Shown here in pieces: positions 40,991 through 50,137 of a stretch of DNA of 64,000 bases; position 1 is the first letter of the stretch; each line of letters begins with the position of its first letter. The position numbers and the translations under genes are program-made. Origin of the DNA: Cohnella candidum. GTDB lineage: Bacteria > Bacillota > Bacilli > Paenibacillales > Paenibacillaceae. The stretch is from contig NZ_CP033433.1 of NCBI RefSeq assembly GCF_003713065.1, positions 1,895,001-1,959,000 of the forward strand. The letters run 5' to 3'. The notes beneath the pieces are model-generated. The model searched no databases. It was not told the origin of the DNA and was given only the letters and a program-made list of their open reading frames with translations.

Positions 40991-42082
40991 TCACACCTTG
41001 GCTTCCTGCAGGACCGCTTCCAGCGCTTCGATCACTTTCGCGTTCTGCTCCGGGCTGCCGACGGTGATGCGGATATGGTGCGGGTAGCCCCGATGGCCTC
41101 CCCGCACGATGATGCCTTTGCGCAGCAAGGCGTCGAACACTTCGGCGGCCGGACGCTGCGTGTCTACCATGATGAAGTTGCCGTACGCCGGGAACGAAAC
41201 CAGGCCGAGACGGTCGAACGCCTCTTTCAGCGTGCGGAGGCCTTCCTTGTTGATGCGGCGGCATTCTTCCACGAACGCCTGATCCTCCAGCGCCGCAAGC
41301 GCGGCGGCTTGGCCGAACCGCGACGTATTGAACGGCTCGCGGACTTGGTTGATCGCGCGGATGACGTCCGGTTGGCCGATGCCGTAACCGACGCGCAGCG
41401 AAGCTAGCCCGTAGATTTTGGAAAACGTGCGGAGCACGACGACGTTCGGGTACCGTTTGAGCACTTCCAACCCGTCCGGATAGGTAGGATCGTCGATGTA
41501 TTCGCAGTAGGCCTCGTCAAGGACGACCATGACGGAAGCCGGAACGGCGGCGAGGAAAGTCTCCAGCTCGTTTTGGGTGACGATCGTGCCGGTCGGGTTG
41601 TTCGGATTGCAGACCCAGACGACTCTCGTCCGGTCCGTCACTTTATCCAACATCGCGGGCAGGTCGTGCGTCCCGTCACGAAGCGGCACTTCGACGATGA
41701 CGGCGTTTTCGATCTCGGCGTTGTGCTTGTATTGAGGGAACGTCGACGCGGCCATCACGGTCTCGTCGCCGGGACGCAGGTACGCGCGGGCGATCATGAG
41801 GATGATTTCGTCCGAGCCGGCTCCGAAAATGACTTGGTCGGGATGGACGTCGTGATGGCGGGCGACGGCCGCGGTCAGCTCGACGGCCGCGCCGTCCGGA
41901 TAGATGCTGATGTTGGCGACTTCCTTCGAGATCGCTTCTTTCGCTTTCGGGGAAGCGCCGAACGGATTTTCGTTGGACGCGAGTTTGATGACTTCGGTCA
42001 GGCCCAGTTCCCGTTTGACGTCTTCGACGGGTTTGCCCGGTTGGTACACCGGCAGATGGGCGACATTCGGTTTCGGTTGCAT
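40991..42082 (-). CDS. hisC: histidinol-phosphate / aromatic aminotransferase
   Basis: Fold-type I PLP enzyme of the HisC family, 363 residues. The PLP lysine is in LRTFSKIYGLASLRVGYG; substrate/cofactor contacts are in VFGAGSDEIILMIARAYL, CNPNNPTGTIV, and VVLDEAYCEYID. In Firmicutes the copy between trpA and tyrA serves both histidine and aromatic amino acids, so both roles are likely here. It ends 4 bases before tyrA. Confidence 0.94.
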   Translation of the reverse strand: MQPKPNVAHLPVYQPGKPVEDVKRELGLTEVIKLASNENPFGASPKAKEAISKEVANISIYPDGAAVELTAAVARHHDVHPDQVIFGAGSDEIILMIARAYLRPGDETVMAASTFPQYKHNAEIENAVIVEVPLRDGTHDLPAMLDKVTDRTRVVWVCNPNNPTGTIVTQNELETFLAAVPASVMVVLDEAYCEYIDDPTYPDGLEVLKRYPNVVVLRTFSKIYGLASLRVGYGIGQPDVIRAINQVREPFNTSRFGQAAALAALEDQAFVEECRRINKEGLRTLKEAFDRLGLVSFPAYGNFIMVDTQRPAAEVFDALLRKGIIVRGGHRGYPHHIRITVGSPEQNAKVIEALEAVLQEAKV

Positions 42083-42111
42083 GGACGTACCTCCTGAAAC
42101 GCTTAAATGGA

Positions 42112-42136
42112 AAACGGAGCGTCGATCGCTCCGTTT
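42112..42136 (-). other. inverted repeat/hairpin between trpA and hisC
   Basis: A perfect 10-bp inverted repeat, AAACGGAGCG/CGCTCCGTTT, around a 5-base loop. On the - strand it is followed by only a few T, so it may be a weak terminator or processing site that lowers read-through from trpA to hisC. Confidence 0.65.
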
Positions 42137-42195
42137 CGGAATGATGATTCAATTGTGACACAACCCATTCGCCCTGTACAGATGGAAAAGATCGT

Positions 42196-43038
42196 TCAAC
42201 CGACGCGTTGCGGCTTTAAAGCGGCGATGAAGTCACGTACGGCGGCGATTCCTTCGGCCTTCCGATCCGCATCGTCCGCAATGAGAAGCGGCAGCGACTC
42301 TTCAACCTTGCGCACGATGGCGCTGCCGACGATGACTCCGTCGCACTGGCCGGCCAAACTCTCCGCCTGCTCGCGGGACGAAATGCCGAAGCCGACGCAG
42401 ATCGGCACACTGGCCGCCTTGCGTACCGTGGCGAGGAACGCCCCGATGCCTTCGTGGAATGAACTCCGTTCGCCCGTTACCCCGAGGGACGACACGCAAT
42501 AGACGAAGCCGCTCGCGCGGGACGCGATCCGCTCCACCCTGGCTTCCGAGGTCGGCGCCACGAGCGGAATGAGATGGATCCCGTGCCGGTCCGCGATCTC
42601 TTTCGTTTCCGCGTCTTCTTCCATCGGGAGGTCGGGAATGATCGCCCCGCTGAAGCCGTTCTCTTGGAGAAGCCCGAAGAAACGTTCCAAGCCGAGCTGG
42701 AGAGCGGGATTGAAATACGTGAAAATGATAAAAGGCATGCGCACTCCCTTCTCCCGTGCCTTGGAAGCTACCCCGATGCAATCGGTGAGGGAGATGCGGT
42801 TTTTCAACGCCCGCTCGGAAGCCCGCTGAATGACGGGGCCGTCGGCCAGCGGATCGGAGTACGGGATGCCGAGCTCGATCATGTGGGCTCCCGCCGCTTC
42901 CGCAGCCTGAACGAGCGCGACCGACGTCTCGAGGTCGGGGTCGCCCATCGTCATGAACGGGATGAGGGCCGTTTCGCCCGACTCCTTCAAACGCGCGAAC
43001 ACTTCGTCAATGGCATTCGTCGTGATGGCAGCGCTCAT
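42196..43038 (-). CDS. trpA: tryptophan synthase alpha chain
   Basis: Aldol cleavage of indole-3-glycerol phosphate, TIM-barrel fold. Family signatures: [48 protein letters not shown] (catalytic Glu and Asp), [18 protein letters not shown], and [15 protein letters not shown] with [11 protein letters not shown]. The 280-residue length fits, slightly longer than the E. coli enzyme. Its ATG overlaps the trpB stop by 4 bases. Confidence 0.96.
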   Translation of the reverse strand: MSAAITTNAIDEVFARLKESGETALIPFMTMGDPDLETSVALVQAAEAAGAHMIELGIPYSDPLADGPVIQRASERALKNRISLTDCIGVASKAREKGVRMPFIIFTYFNPALQLGLERFFGLLQENGFSGAIIPDLPMEEDAETKEIADRHGIHLIPLVAPTSEARVERIASRASGFVYCVSSLGVTGERSSFHEGIGAFLATVRKAASVPICVGFGISSREQAESLAGQCDGVIVGSAIVRKVEESLPLLIADDADRKAEGIAAVRDFIAALKPQRVG

Positions 43039-44243
43039 TGCTGATGGCCCCCTTCCGCTTCCGCTTCGTACTTCAGGATGGATTCGACGTCCTTGTCGCC
43101 CCGTCCGGACAAGTTGATGACGAGGATCTCGTCTTGCTTCATCGAACGTCCGGTTTTGAGCGCCTGGGCGACGGCGTGCGCCGATTCCAGCGCGGGGATG
43201 ATCCCTTCCGTGCGGGAGAGCAGCTTCAGCGCTTCGAGAGCTTCCGCATCGGTAATCGGCACGTACTCCGCCCGCTTGATGTCCTTGAGATAGGAATGCT
43301 CCGGCCCGATGCCGGGATAGTCGAGGCCGGCCGAAATCGAATGCGCCGGCAGCACTTGTCCGCCTTCATCCTGCAGGACGTAGCTCATCGAACCCTGGAA
43401 AACGCCGGGACGGCCTTTGGTCATCGTCGCCGCGTGCTCTTCCGTGTCGACGCCGCGCCCAGCGGCTTCGACGCCGATCAGTTTCACGCCGGCATCACCG
43501 ACGAACGGATGGAACATGCCGATCGCGTTGCTGCCTCCGCCGACGGCCGCGATGATCGCGTCCGGAAGACGGCCTTCCGCCTCCAGGATCTGATCGCGCG
43601 TTTCCAGCCCGATGACCCGCTGGAAGTCGCGGACCATCATCGGATACGGATGCGGACCGGTCGCCGAACCGAGGATATAGTAAGTATCGTTCACGTTGCT
43701 GACCCAGTAGCGCAGCGTTTCGTTGCAGGCGTCCTTCAGCGTCCGGGTGCCGGACATGACCGGAATGACTTCGGCGCCGAGCAGCTTCATCCGGAAGACG
43801 TTCAACTGCTGGCGTTTCGTATCCTCCTCGCCCATGAACACCTTGCACTCCAGGCCCATCAAGGCGGCGACGGTGGCCGACGCCACGCCGTGCTGGCCGG
43901 CGCCCGTTTCGGCGATGACTTTCTTTTTGCCCATCCGTTTGGCGAGCACGGCTTGGCCGATCGTGTTGTTAATCTTGTGAGCGCCGGTATGGTTCAGGTC
44001 CTCGCGCTTCAGGTAGATTTTCGGTCCGCCTACGTGCCGGCTCAACCGTTCCGCGTAATAGAGGGGCGTCGGGCGCCCCGAATATTGCTTTAACAAATAA
44101 CGGACCTCCGCCAGGAAATCCGGATCGTCTTTATATCGGTTATACGCGTCCTCGAGTTCGATAAGCGCGTTCATCAGCGTTTCCGGCACGTATTTGCCGC
44201 CGAACGGGCCGAATCGCCCGTGCTGGTCCGGTACTTGCATCAT
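43035..44243 (-). CDS. trpB: tryptophan synthase beta chain
   Basis: PLP enzyme joining indole and serine. The PLP lysine is in [15 protein letters not shown]; the phosphate loop is [19 protein letters not shown] is the C-terminal signature. ATG 44243 overlaps the trpF stop as ATGA and gives 402 residues, the usual length. The second ATG lies 3 bases later. Confidence 0.96.
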   Translation of the reverse strand: MMQVPDQHGRFGPFGGKYVPETLMNALIELEDAYNRYKDDPDFLAEVRYLLKQYSGRPTPLYYAERLSRHVGGPKIYLKREDLNHTGAHKINNTIGQAVLAKRMGKKKVIAETGAGQHGVASATVAALMGLECKVFMGEEDTKRQQLNVFRMKLLGAEVIPVMSGTRTLKDACNETLRYWVSNVNDTYYILGSATGPHPYPMMVRDFQRVIGLETRDQILEAEGRLPDAIIAAVGGGSNAIGMFHPFVGDAGVKLIGVEAAGRGVDTEEHAATMTKGRPGVFQGSMSYVLQDEGGQVLPAHSISAGLDYPGIGPEHSYLKDIKRAEYVPITDAEALEALKLLSRTEGIIPALESAHAVAQALKTGRSMKQDEILVINLSGRGDKDVESILKYEAEAEGGHQQ

Positions 44244-44929
44244 GTTCGGTACACCCTTTCCGCGAAGGCCGCGATTTTGGTTAGGTCTTTGGAGCCGTCG
44301 GTCTCCACGCCGCTCGATATGTCGACGCCGTCCGGCCTGTAAGAGGAAATCAGTTCCGTTACGTTGTCCGCGGTAAGTCCGCCGGCTACGAACAGCCGCA
44401 AGCCGTGGGCTTGCGCTTTGTCGCGGTAGGCGGGAATGAGATCCCACCGGAACGTCCGGCCCGTTCCGCCGCCCGCCGTATCGATCAGGACCGCGGACAC
44501 GATTCCTTCATAATCGGCCAACCGGTCCGTTCCTGTCAAGCCGAGCGCTCCGTCCTCATGCTCTGCATCGGCCGGCAGCGCGCGCCACACTTCGACGCCG
44601 AACCTCTCGGTTATCTCGCGGCAGAACGCCGGCGTCTCGCGTCCGTGCAACTGAACGACGTCGAGCGGTGCTTGGTCCAGCACCTCCGCGAGCTGCTCCA
44701 TCGTCGGATCCACGAACACGCCGACGGCACGGGGGCGCCGGCCTTCCTTCATGGTGACTTCGGACACGGCCTTAAGCAGGCCGGCCGCCTGCTCCGCCGT
44801 CACTTGCCTCTTGCTCGGCGCGAACACGAACCCGACGAAATCGACGGGCATCCCTTGCATTCCCCTAATGGTGTGCTCGTCGCGAAGTCCGCAAATTTTC
44901 ACCAGCGGCTTGGCGGTTTCCGGCGTCAT
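44240..44929 (-). CDS. trpF: phosphoribosylanthranilate isomerase
   Basis: TIM-barrel isomerase of tryptophan synthesis: [16 protein letters not shown] carries the catalytic cysteine, [20 protein letters not shown] the phosphate region, [29 protein letters not shown] (catalytic Asp), and [11 protein letters not shown] with [15 protein letters not shown]. The 229 residues are slightly longer than usual. It overlaps trpC and trpB by 4 bases each. Confidence 0.95.
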   Translation of the reverse strand: MTPETAKPLVKICGLRDEHTIRGMQGMPVDFVGFVFAPSKRQVTAEQAAGLLKAVSEVTMKEGRRPRAVGVFVDPTMEQLAEVLDQAPLDVVQLHGRETPAFCREITERFGVEVWRALPADAEHEDGALGLTGTDRLADYEGIVSAVLIDTAGGGTGRTFRWDLIPAYRDKAQAHGLRLFVAGGLTADNVTELISSYRPDGVDISSGVETDGSKDLTKIAAFAERVYRT

Positions 44930-45738
44930 CGCTGCACGCCTTCTTCCCGTTCCGCCGCCGGACCCAGCAGCGCTTCCACCGCGGCGCCCGGATCGGGCTG
45001 GCGCATGAAGTGCTCGCCGACGAGTACGGCTTGCGCTCCTGCCTTGCGAACGAAGGCGATGTCGTCCGGCGTGCCGATCGCGCTCTCGCTGATCGCGACG
45101 ACGCCCGAGGGCATAAGGCCGATCAGCTGCTCGGTCACGCGAAGATCGGTCTCAAACGTGCTGAGGTTGCGGTTATTGACGCCGATCAGCGTCGCTTGGC
45201 CGAACTCCAGCACCGTTTCGAGCTCCGCCCGGTCGTGCACCTCGACGAGCACGTCGAGCCCGATGCCGCGGGCTAACCCATGGAACGAAGCCAGTTGGGC
45301 CGGCGTCAAGATCGCCGCGATGAGCAGAATGGCGTCGGCGCCGATAAGGCGCGCTTCGTAAATCTGCCGCTCGTCGATCGTGAAGTCTTTGCGGAGCAGC
45401 GGCACGGAAACCGCTTCGCGGATTTGCGTCAAATATTCGTTGCTTCCTTGGAAATATCGTTCATCCGTCAGGACGGAAATGCAGTCCGTGCCCGCCGACT
45501 CGTAGGAGCGGGCCAGCGTGACGGGATGGAAATCGGGGCGGATCAGCCCTTTGGACGGGCTGGCTTTCTTCACTTCCGCAATCAAGCCGACCGGACGGCG
45601 GCGGTTGCGAAGCGCGCTCTCGAAGCCGCGGCACGGCGGCAGCTCCGAGATCGCTTTCTCCGCTTCGGTCACGGACAGCCTCTCCTGCAGGGCTGCGACT
45701 TCTTCCTTCTTGGTGGCGACGATTTTATCAAGAAACAT
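44926..45738 (-). CDS. trpC: indole-3-glycerol phosphate synthase
   Basis: Ring-closing TIM-barrel enzyme. Catalytic lysines are visible in LIAEVKKASPSKGLI and VPLLRKDFTIDERQIYEARLIGADAILLI; VEVHDRAELE, IGVNNRNLSTFETDL and AISESAIGTPDDIAFV complete the fold. Length 270. It overlaps the end of trpD by 11 bases, a frame-shifted overlap that suggests coupled translation. Confidence 0.96.
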   Translation of the reverse strand: MFLDKIVATKKEEVAALQERLSVTEAEKAISELPPCRGFESALRNRRRPVGLIAEVKKASPSKGLIRPDFHPVTLARSYESAGTDCISVLTDERYFQGSNEYLTQIREAVSVPLLRKDFTIDERQIYEARLIGADAILLIAAILTPAQLASFHGLARGIGLDVLVEVHDRAELETVLEFGQATLIGVNNRNLSTFETDLRVTEQLIGLMPSGVVAISESAIGTPDDIAFVRKAGAQAVLVGEHFMRQPDPGAAVEALLGPAAEREEGVQR

Positions 45739-46789
45739 GGTTCAATTCTCCCGTCGTGGCGACCCATTGCCGCAGTTTCCCTTCGGCCTTGCCGGAATCG
45801 ATCGCTTCCGCGGCGGCTTTCACGCCGTCCTGAAGCGTCGCGGCCCGGCCGGACACATAGATGCAAGCTCCGGCATTCGCCAGGACGACGTCGCGGTAGG
45901 GGCTTTTCTCGCCGCCGAGCACGCGGCGGATGATCGCGGCGTTCGTCGCCGCGTCGCCTCCCTGCACCGCGCCGAGAGGCACGGTCATCAATCCCAGCTC
46001 TTCCGGCGTGATGTCGTACGTCTTCACTTCGCCGTCTTTCAGCTCCGACACCTGCGTCGGCGCGGAAAGGCTGATTTCGTCCAGGCCGTCGTAGCTGCCG
46101 ACGACCATCGCCCGCTTCAGCCCCAGCCGGGCGAGCACTTCGGCGACCGTCGCCGTCTTCGTGCGGTCGTACAGGCCGATCAGCTGCCGGTCGGCATTCG
46201 CCGGATTCGCGAGCGGTCCGAGCATGTTGAAAATGGTCCGCACGCCGAGTTCTTTCCGCGGCGCGGCTGCGTGCTTCAGCGCGGGATGGTACAGCTGCGC
46301 GAACATGAAGCAGATGTTCTCGCGGGCCAGGCAATCCGCCGCCTGCTGCGCGGTCAGCTGGATGTTCACGCCTAATGCTTCCAGCACGTCCGCGCTGCCG
46401 GCTTTGCCCGACATCGCCCGGTTGCCGTGTTTGGCCACGCGGGCTCCGGCGGCCGCCGCGATGATCGCGGATGCGGTGGAGATGTTGAATTTGTGGATGC
46501 CGGAGCCGCCGGTGCCGCATGTGTCGAGCAGATCGGCATTCTCGGTCTGAACGCGGCTGGAGAACGAACGCATCGCCTCGGCGAAGCCGGTAATCTCGTC
46601 GACGGTTTCGCCTTTCATGCGCAGCGCGATCAACATGGCGCCGATCTGCGCGGACGTCGCTTCCCCTTGCATGATCGCGGTCATGATCTCGAAAGCTTCC
46701 TCCCTCGTCAGGTCCCTTCCGCCGGTCACCGCGGCCAATCCTTGCGGAATGCCGAACAACGTCTTGCCGTTACCCGTCAACAGTTCCAT
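45728..46789 (-). CDS. trpD: anthranilate phosphoribosyltransferase
   Basis: Transfers phosphoribosyl from PRPP to anthranilate; 353 residues. The PRPP-binding loop is DLLDTCGTGGSGIHKFNISTASA, substrate contacts are in AKHGNRAMSGKAGSADVLEALG, and GPLANPANADRQLIGLY is conserved. Strong GAGGAG precedes the ATG. It lies 24 bases after trpE. Confidence 0.96.
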   Translation of the reverse strand: MELLTGNGKTLFGIPQGLAAVTGGRDLTREEAFEIMTAIMQGEATSAQIGAMLIALRMKGETVDEITGFAEAMRSFSSRVQTENADLLDTCGTGGSGIHKFNISTASAIIAAAAGARVAKHGNRAMSGKAGSADVLEALGVNIQLTAQQAADCLARENICFMFAQLYHPALKHAAAPRKELGVRTIFNMLGPLANPANADRQLIGLYDRTKTATVAEVLARLGLKRAMVVGSYDGLDEISLSAPTQVSELKDGEVKTYDITPEELGLMTVPLGAVQGGDAATNAAIIRRVLGGEKSPYRDVVLANAGACIYVSGRAATLQDGVKAAAEAIDSGKAEGKLRQWVATTGELNHVS

Positions 46790-46813
46790 CCCGATTCTCC
46801 TCCGTTCGCGATT

Positions 46814-48358
46814 TCAATCGTAATCCAGATTCGTCCTGCGGTCCCCGGCCGCGGCGAGCGGCGGGAAGGCGGCTTCCGCCGCGCGGATCGCTTTCAGCAT
46901 CCCTTTGGCTTTATTGACCGTTTCCTCGTATTCTTTCTCCGGCACGGAATCCCACACGATACCCGCCCCGGCTTGCACGTAGGCTTTGCCGTTTTTGAAA
47001 ATGATCGTGCGGATCGTGATGCACGTGTTCAGGCTTCCGGAGAAGCCCAGGTAACCGATCGCTCCCGCATAAGCGCCTCTCGCCTCGTTTTCGAGCTCCG
47101 CGATGATTTCCATCGCCCTCAGCTTCGGAGCTCCGGACACCGTCCCCGCAGGGAGGCAGGACAGGAAGGCGTCGAAGAAATCCTTATCTTTGCGAAGCCT
47201 GCCCGTGACGTTGGAGACGATGTGCATGACGTGCGAGTAACGCTCGATCTGCATGTAGCTGTCGCATTTGACGGTGCCGTATTCCGAAACCCTGCCCAGG
47301 TCGTTGCGGCCCAGGTCGACCAGCATCACGTGCTCGGCTCTTTCCTTCTCGTCGGCCAGCAATTCCTTTTCCAGCGCCTCGTCCTCTTCCGGCGTTCTGC
47401 CGCGCGGCCGCGTTCCGGCGATCGGACGGGTTTCCAGCTTGCCGTCGTCCACTTTGACCAGCGCTTCCGGGGAAGTGCCGACGATCATCTCGTCGTCCAG
47501 CTTCAGGCAGTACATGTAAGGGGAGGGGTTCATCGTCCGGAGCACCCGGTAAACCTGCAGCGGATCAACTTCCGTCTCGATGTGGAACCGCTGGGAAAGC
47601 ACGACTTGGAAAATGTCGCCGGCCCGGATATACTCTTTGGCCTGTTCGACGTTGGAGAGGAACTGCTCTTTCGACAGGTTGGAGTGAATCGTTCCGAGCT
47701 CCGGATCCTGCGGCGGTGCCCCTCTGGATTCGACCAACGGCAGCGGCCGGCGAAGCCGTTCGATCGTCGCTTCAATGCCCGCTACCGCTTCCCGGTAGGC
47801 GGCTTCGATGTCGCGGTCGGTCGCGCCTTCGCGCACGTGGACGTTTCCGATTACGAGCACCTGCTGCTTGAGGTGGTCGAATACGATGACCTTGTCGCAG
47901 AACATGAAGTTCATATCGTCCATGTTCAAATCGTCCACGCGGTGAGGAGGCAGCTTCTTCTCGTAATATTGCAGCAGGTCGTAGCCGAAAAATCCGATCG
48001 CTCCTCCGGTGAACGGGGGCAGCTCGGGAAGGGCGGGACTGCGGTACGCTCTAAGCTTCTCCCGGATCAGCCCCAGCGGATCGGTCGTCCGGATCTTGTC
48101 GGTAACGCCGCCTTGCTCGAACGATACCTCGCCGCGTTTGAGCCGCATGACCAGGAACGGGTCGGTGCCGATGAAAGAATAGCGGGCCCATTTGACGCCG
48201 CCTTCCACGCTTTCGAGCAGAAACGCCCTGCGATCCCGCCTGAACTGTTGAAACACGCGGATCGGCGTTTCCGTGTCGGCCATTAACCTGCGCACGACGG
48301 GGATGACGTTATAGGTTCCCGCCATTCTGATCACGCCTTGAAGCTCCTGCTGATCCAT
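46814..48358 (-). CDS. trpE: anthranilate synthase component I
   Basis: Chorismate-using enzyme making anthranilate with a glutaminase partner. The 514 residues include the tryptophan-feedback motif region LLESVEGG and the chorismate-binding C-terminal half: VVLSQRFHIETEVDPLQVYRVLRTMNPSPYMY, ALVKVDDGKLETRPIAGTRPRG, EHVMLVDLGRNDLGRVSEYGTV, and PAGTVSGAPKLRAMEIIAELE. The glutaminase trpG/pabA is not in this operon, as in B. subtilis where it lies with folate genes. Transcription starts behind the TRAP leader. Confidence 0.96.
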   Translation of the reverse strand: MDQQELQGVIRMAGTYNVIPVVRRLMADTETPIRVFQQFRRDRRAFLLESVEGGVKWARYSFIGTDPFLVMRLKRGEVSFEQGGVTDKIRTTDPLGLIREKLRAYRSPALPELPPFTGGAIGFFGYDLLQYYEKKLPPHRVDDLNMDDMNFMFCDKVIVFDHLKQQVLVIGNVHVREGATDRDIEAAYREAVAGIEATIERLRRPLPLVESRGAPPQDPELGTIHSNLSKEQFLSNVEQAKEYIRAGDIFQVVLSQRFHIETEVDPLQVYRVLRTMNPSPYMYCLKLDDEMIVGTSPEALVKVDDGKLETRPIAGTRPRGRTPEEDEALEKELLADEKERAEHVMLVDLGRNDLGRVSEYGTVKCDSYMQIERYSHVMHIVSNVTGRLRKDKDFFDAFLSCLPAGTVSGAPKLRAMEIIAELENEARGAYAGAIGYLGFSGSLNTCITIRTIIFKNGKAYVQAGAGIVWDSVPEKEYEETVNKAKGMLKAIRAAEAAFPPLAAAGDRRTNLDYD

Positions 48359-48397
48359 CTGTCCCTCTCCTTTAAGCCCGATTGCCGAACGGAAAAT

Positions 48398-48426
48398 AAA
48401 AAAGCACCTCTGCTCCGCAGAGATGC
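48398..48426 (-). terminator. trp leader attenuator terminator
   Basis: On the - strand GCATCTCTGC pairs with GCAGAGGTGC around a 3-base loop and is followed by a T run (A run to 48398 on +). The 5' arm CTCTGC could instead pair with GCAGAG inside the TRAP repeats (complement of 48543-48548), giving a mutually exclusive antiterminator. Confidence 0.85.
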
Positions 48427-48527
48427 CGTGGTTACAATAGAGTTCGTTCCGAAAACGCGCATGAAGGCGCGAACGGATAAACGCCGCCTGTCCGCTTCGG
48501 CTATGACGCTGCCAACGGATACGGTTC

Positions 48528-48555
48528 CTCTACTCTACTCGACTCTGCTCGGCTC
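48528..48555 (-). promoter_or_regulatory. TRAP-binding site: six GAG triplets, period 5
   Basis: Six GAG triplets on the - strand lie at 48555-48553, 48550-48548, 48545-48543, 48540-48538, 48535-48533 and 48530-48528, each separated by exactly two bases. TRAP binds (G/U)AG repeats with two- or three-base spacers, 11 in B. subtilis. Here six are in strict register and I see no clear seventh. The site lies in the trpE leader between promoter and attenuator. Confidence 0.88.
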
Positions 48556-48612
48556 GCATTTCGCGTAAGTGATCGACCCTCCGGCCGACCGTTCCGCGCT
48601 GCGAATGTTTAC

Positions 48613-48641
48613 ACTATATCATGGCATGAAAAAACCGTCAA
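48613..48641 (-). promoter_or_regulatory. sigma-A promoter of the trp operon
   Basis: On the - strand TTGACG (48641-48636) and TATAGT (48618-48613) are spaced by 17 bases, just past the aroH stop. The predicted start near 48606 gives a leader of about 210 nt before the attenuator end. Confidence 0.8.
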
Positions 48642-48656
48642 TCGAATGAGGTCCGG

Positions 48657-49025
48657 TTATTTCGCCGACAAATCCGGCCGGAGCGCCTGGGCGCCGCCCA
48701 AATAGACGTGGCGAATTTCGGCCTGCGACATGTCGGTGTTCACGAGCACCATCAAGCGGATGCAGCGCGCGAGGCTTCCCTTTACCGGGATCTCGACCGA
48801 ACACATAAGCGGAACGAGCTCCCAGCCCGCCATTTGGCGAATGGCGCGCGCCGGGAACGTGGCGTCCAAATCCTGCGTGACGGTGACCCAGACGCAGGCG
48901 ATGTCTTCCGGCTGAATCCGGTTTACCGCGACGATTTCGTTCAACAAGACGATCGATGCGTCCAAAATCTGTTTTTCGTCATTGGCGTCCACCGTGATGG
49001 CGCCTCGAATCCCTCTCGTGCTCAT
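48657..49025 (-). CDS. aroH: chorismate mutase, AroH type
   Basis: Monofunctional chorismate mutase of the Bacillus trimeric fold, 122 residues. Active-site segments: RGIRGAITVDAND (Arg), CVWVTVTQDLDATFPARAIR (Arg and Phe), VPLMCSVEIPVKGSLARCIRLMVLVNTDM. Start ATG 49025 overlaps the aroB stop by 4 bases. It ends the aroC-aroB-aroH unit, and the trp promoter follows at once. Confidence 0.95.
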   Translation of the reverse strand: MSTRGIRGAITVDANDEKQILDASIVLLNEIVAVNRIQPEDIACVWVTVTQDLDATFPARAIRQMAGWELVPLMCSVEIPVKGSLARCIRLMVLVNTDMSQAEIRHVYLGGAQALRPDLSAK

Positions 49026-50137
49026 GCTTCCCCGTTCTCCTCCCGCAATTGCTCCACGATCTCCCTCACCCACGCCGCCGGCACATCGCTGCGGATTTCC
49101 ACGCTGCCCAGCGACGTCGGAACGACGAACACCATGTTGCCTTCCGTGAATTTCTTGTCATGCTGCATCGCTTTCATTACGGCGTCCGGGTCGATGCCGG
49201 ACGGAATCCGAACGGGCAGACCGAATTTGCGGAAAATCCGCTCCGTCTCTGCCGAGATCTTTGGATCATAGCCGAACCGCGCCGCGAGACGGGCGGAACC
49301 GACCATGCCGATCGCGATCGCTTCCCCGTGCAGAAGCTGGCCGTAACCGGCAACCGCCTCCAGGGCGTGGCCAATCGTATGGCCGAGATTCAAGATCGCG
49401 CGAAGGTCGTTCTCCCGCTCATCCTTGGATACGACGGCCGCTTTGACCTTGCAGCCCTCGTACAAAGCGTAGCCGAGCGTATCCGGATCGAGGGCCAACA
49501 TTTTCGCCGCGTTGTCGTCGCACCATTGCACGAAGCTCTCGTTCCAGATCAAACCGTGCTTGATCACTTCGGAAAGGCCCGCCCTCACCTCGCGAATGGG
49601 CAAGGACTGAAGCGTATCCATATCATAGAGGACGAATTCCGGCTGGTAAAAGGCTCCGATGATGTTTTTGGCCAAGCGATGGTTAACCGCCACCTTGCCG
49701 CCTACGCTGCTGTCGTGGGCCAAAATCGTCGTCGGCATTTGGACGAACCGGACGCCGCGCATGTAACTGGCCGCGACGAAGCCGGCCAAATCCCCAACGA
49801 CTCCGCCTCCGAGAGCGATCACCGTCGACTTCCGGTCAAGGCCCGCTTCCAGCGCGGCCGTGATCAAGTCGTCGAATACCGCGAGCGACTTCGACGACTC
49901 CCCGGACGCGACGACGGCGCGGCTCACGGTATAACCGGCTTCGCGAAGCGACCGCTCGACCGTCGGCGCGTACCGTTCCTCAACCGACGCATCCGTTACG
50001 AGAAGAATCGGCGCTTTGACGGGAAAGCCCCGTTCGGCGAACAAACTTCCGGCGGAGGCGAGCAAACCCGTTCCGATCAGGATCGGGTAGGAACGTTCGC
50101 CGAGATCGACGGTCAATTCCCTCGTCGCGCCTGCCAT
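49022..50137 (-). CDS. aroB: 3-dehydroquinate synthase
   Basis: NAD- and metal-dependent shikimate enzyme, 371 residues. Signature: IALGGGVVGDLAGFVAASYMRGVRFVQMPTTILAHDSSVGGKVAVNH; metal ligands lie in GLSEVIKHGLIWN, ILNLGHTIGHALE and LLHGEAIAIGM. ATG 50137 shares one base with the aroC stop (TGATG), so translation is probably coupled. A longer open frame exists upstream, but the family start fits ATG 50137. Confidence 0.96.
   Translation of the reverse strand: MAGATRELTVDLGERSYPILIGTGLLASAGSLFAERGFPVKAPILLVTDASVEERYAPTVERSLREAGYTVSRAVVASGESSKSLAVFDDLITAALEAGLDRKSTVIALGGGVVGDLAGFVAASYMRGVRFVQMPTTILAHDSSVGGKVAVNHRLAKNIIGAFYQPEFVLYDMDTLQSLPIREVRAGLSEVIKHGLIWNESFVQWCDDNAAKMLALDPDTLGYALYEGCKVKAAVVSKDERENDLRAILNLGHTIGHALEAVAGYGQLLHGEAIAIGMVGSARLAARFGYDPKISAETERIFRKFGLPVRIPSGIDPDAVMKAMQHDKKFTEGNMVFVVPTSLGSVEIRSDVPAAWVREIVEQLREENGEA

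Noticed and set aside
42153..42163. TTGTGACACAA as a Rex operator
   Set aside because: Rex operators have TTGTGAA-N6-TTCACAA; this element is shorter and has no spacer, and hisC is not a typical Rex target.
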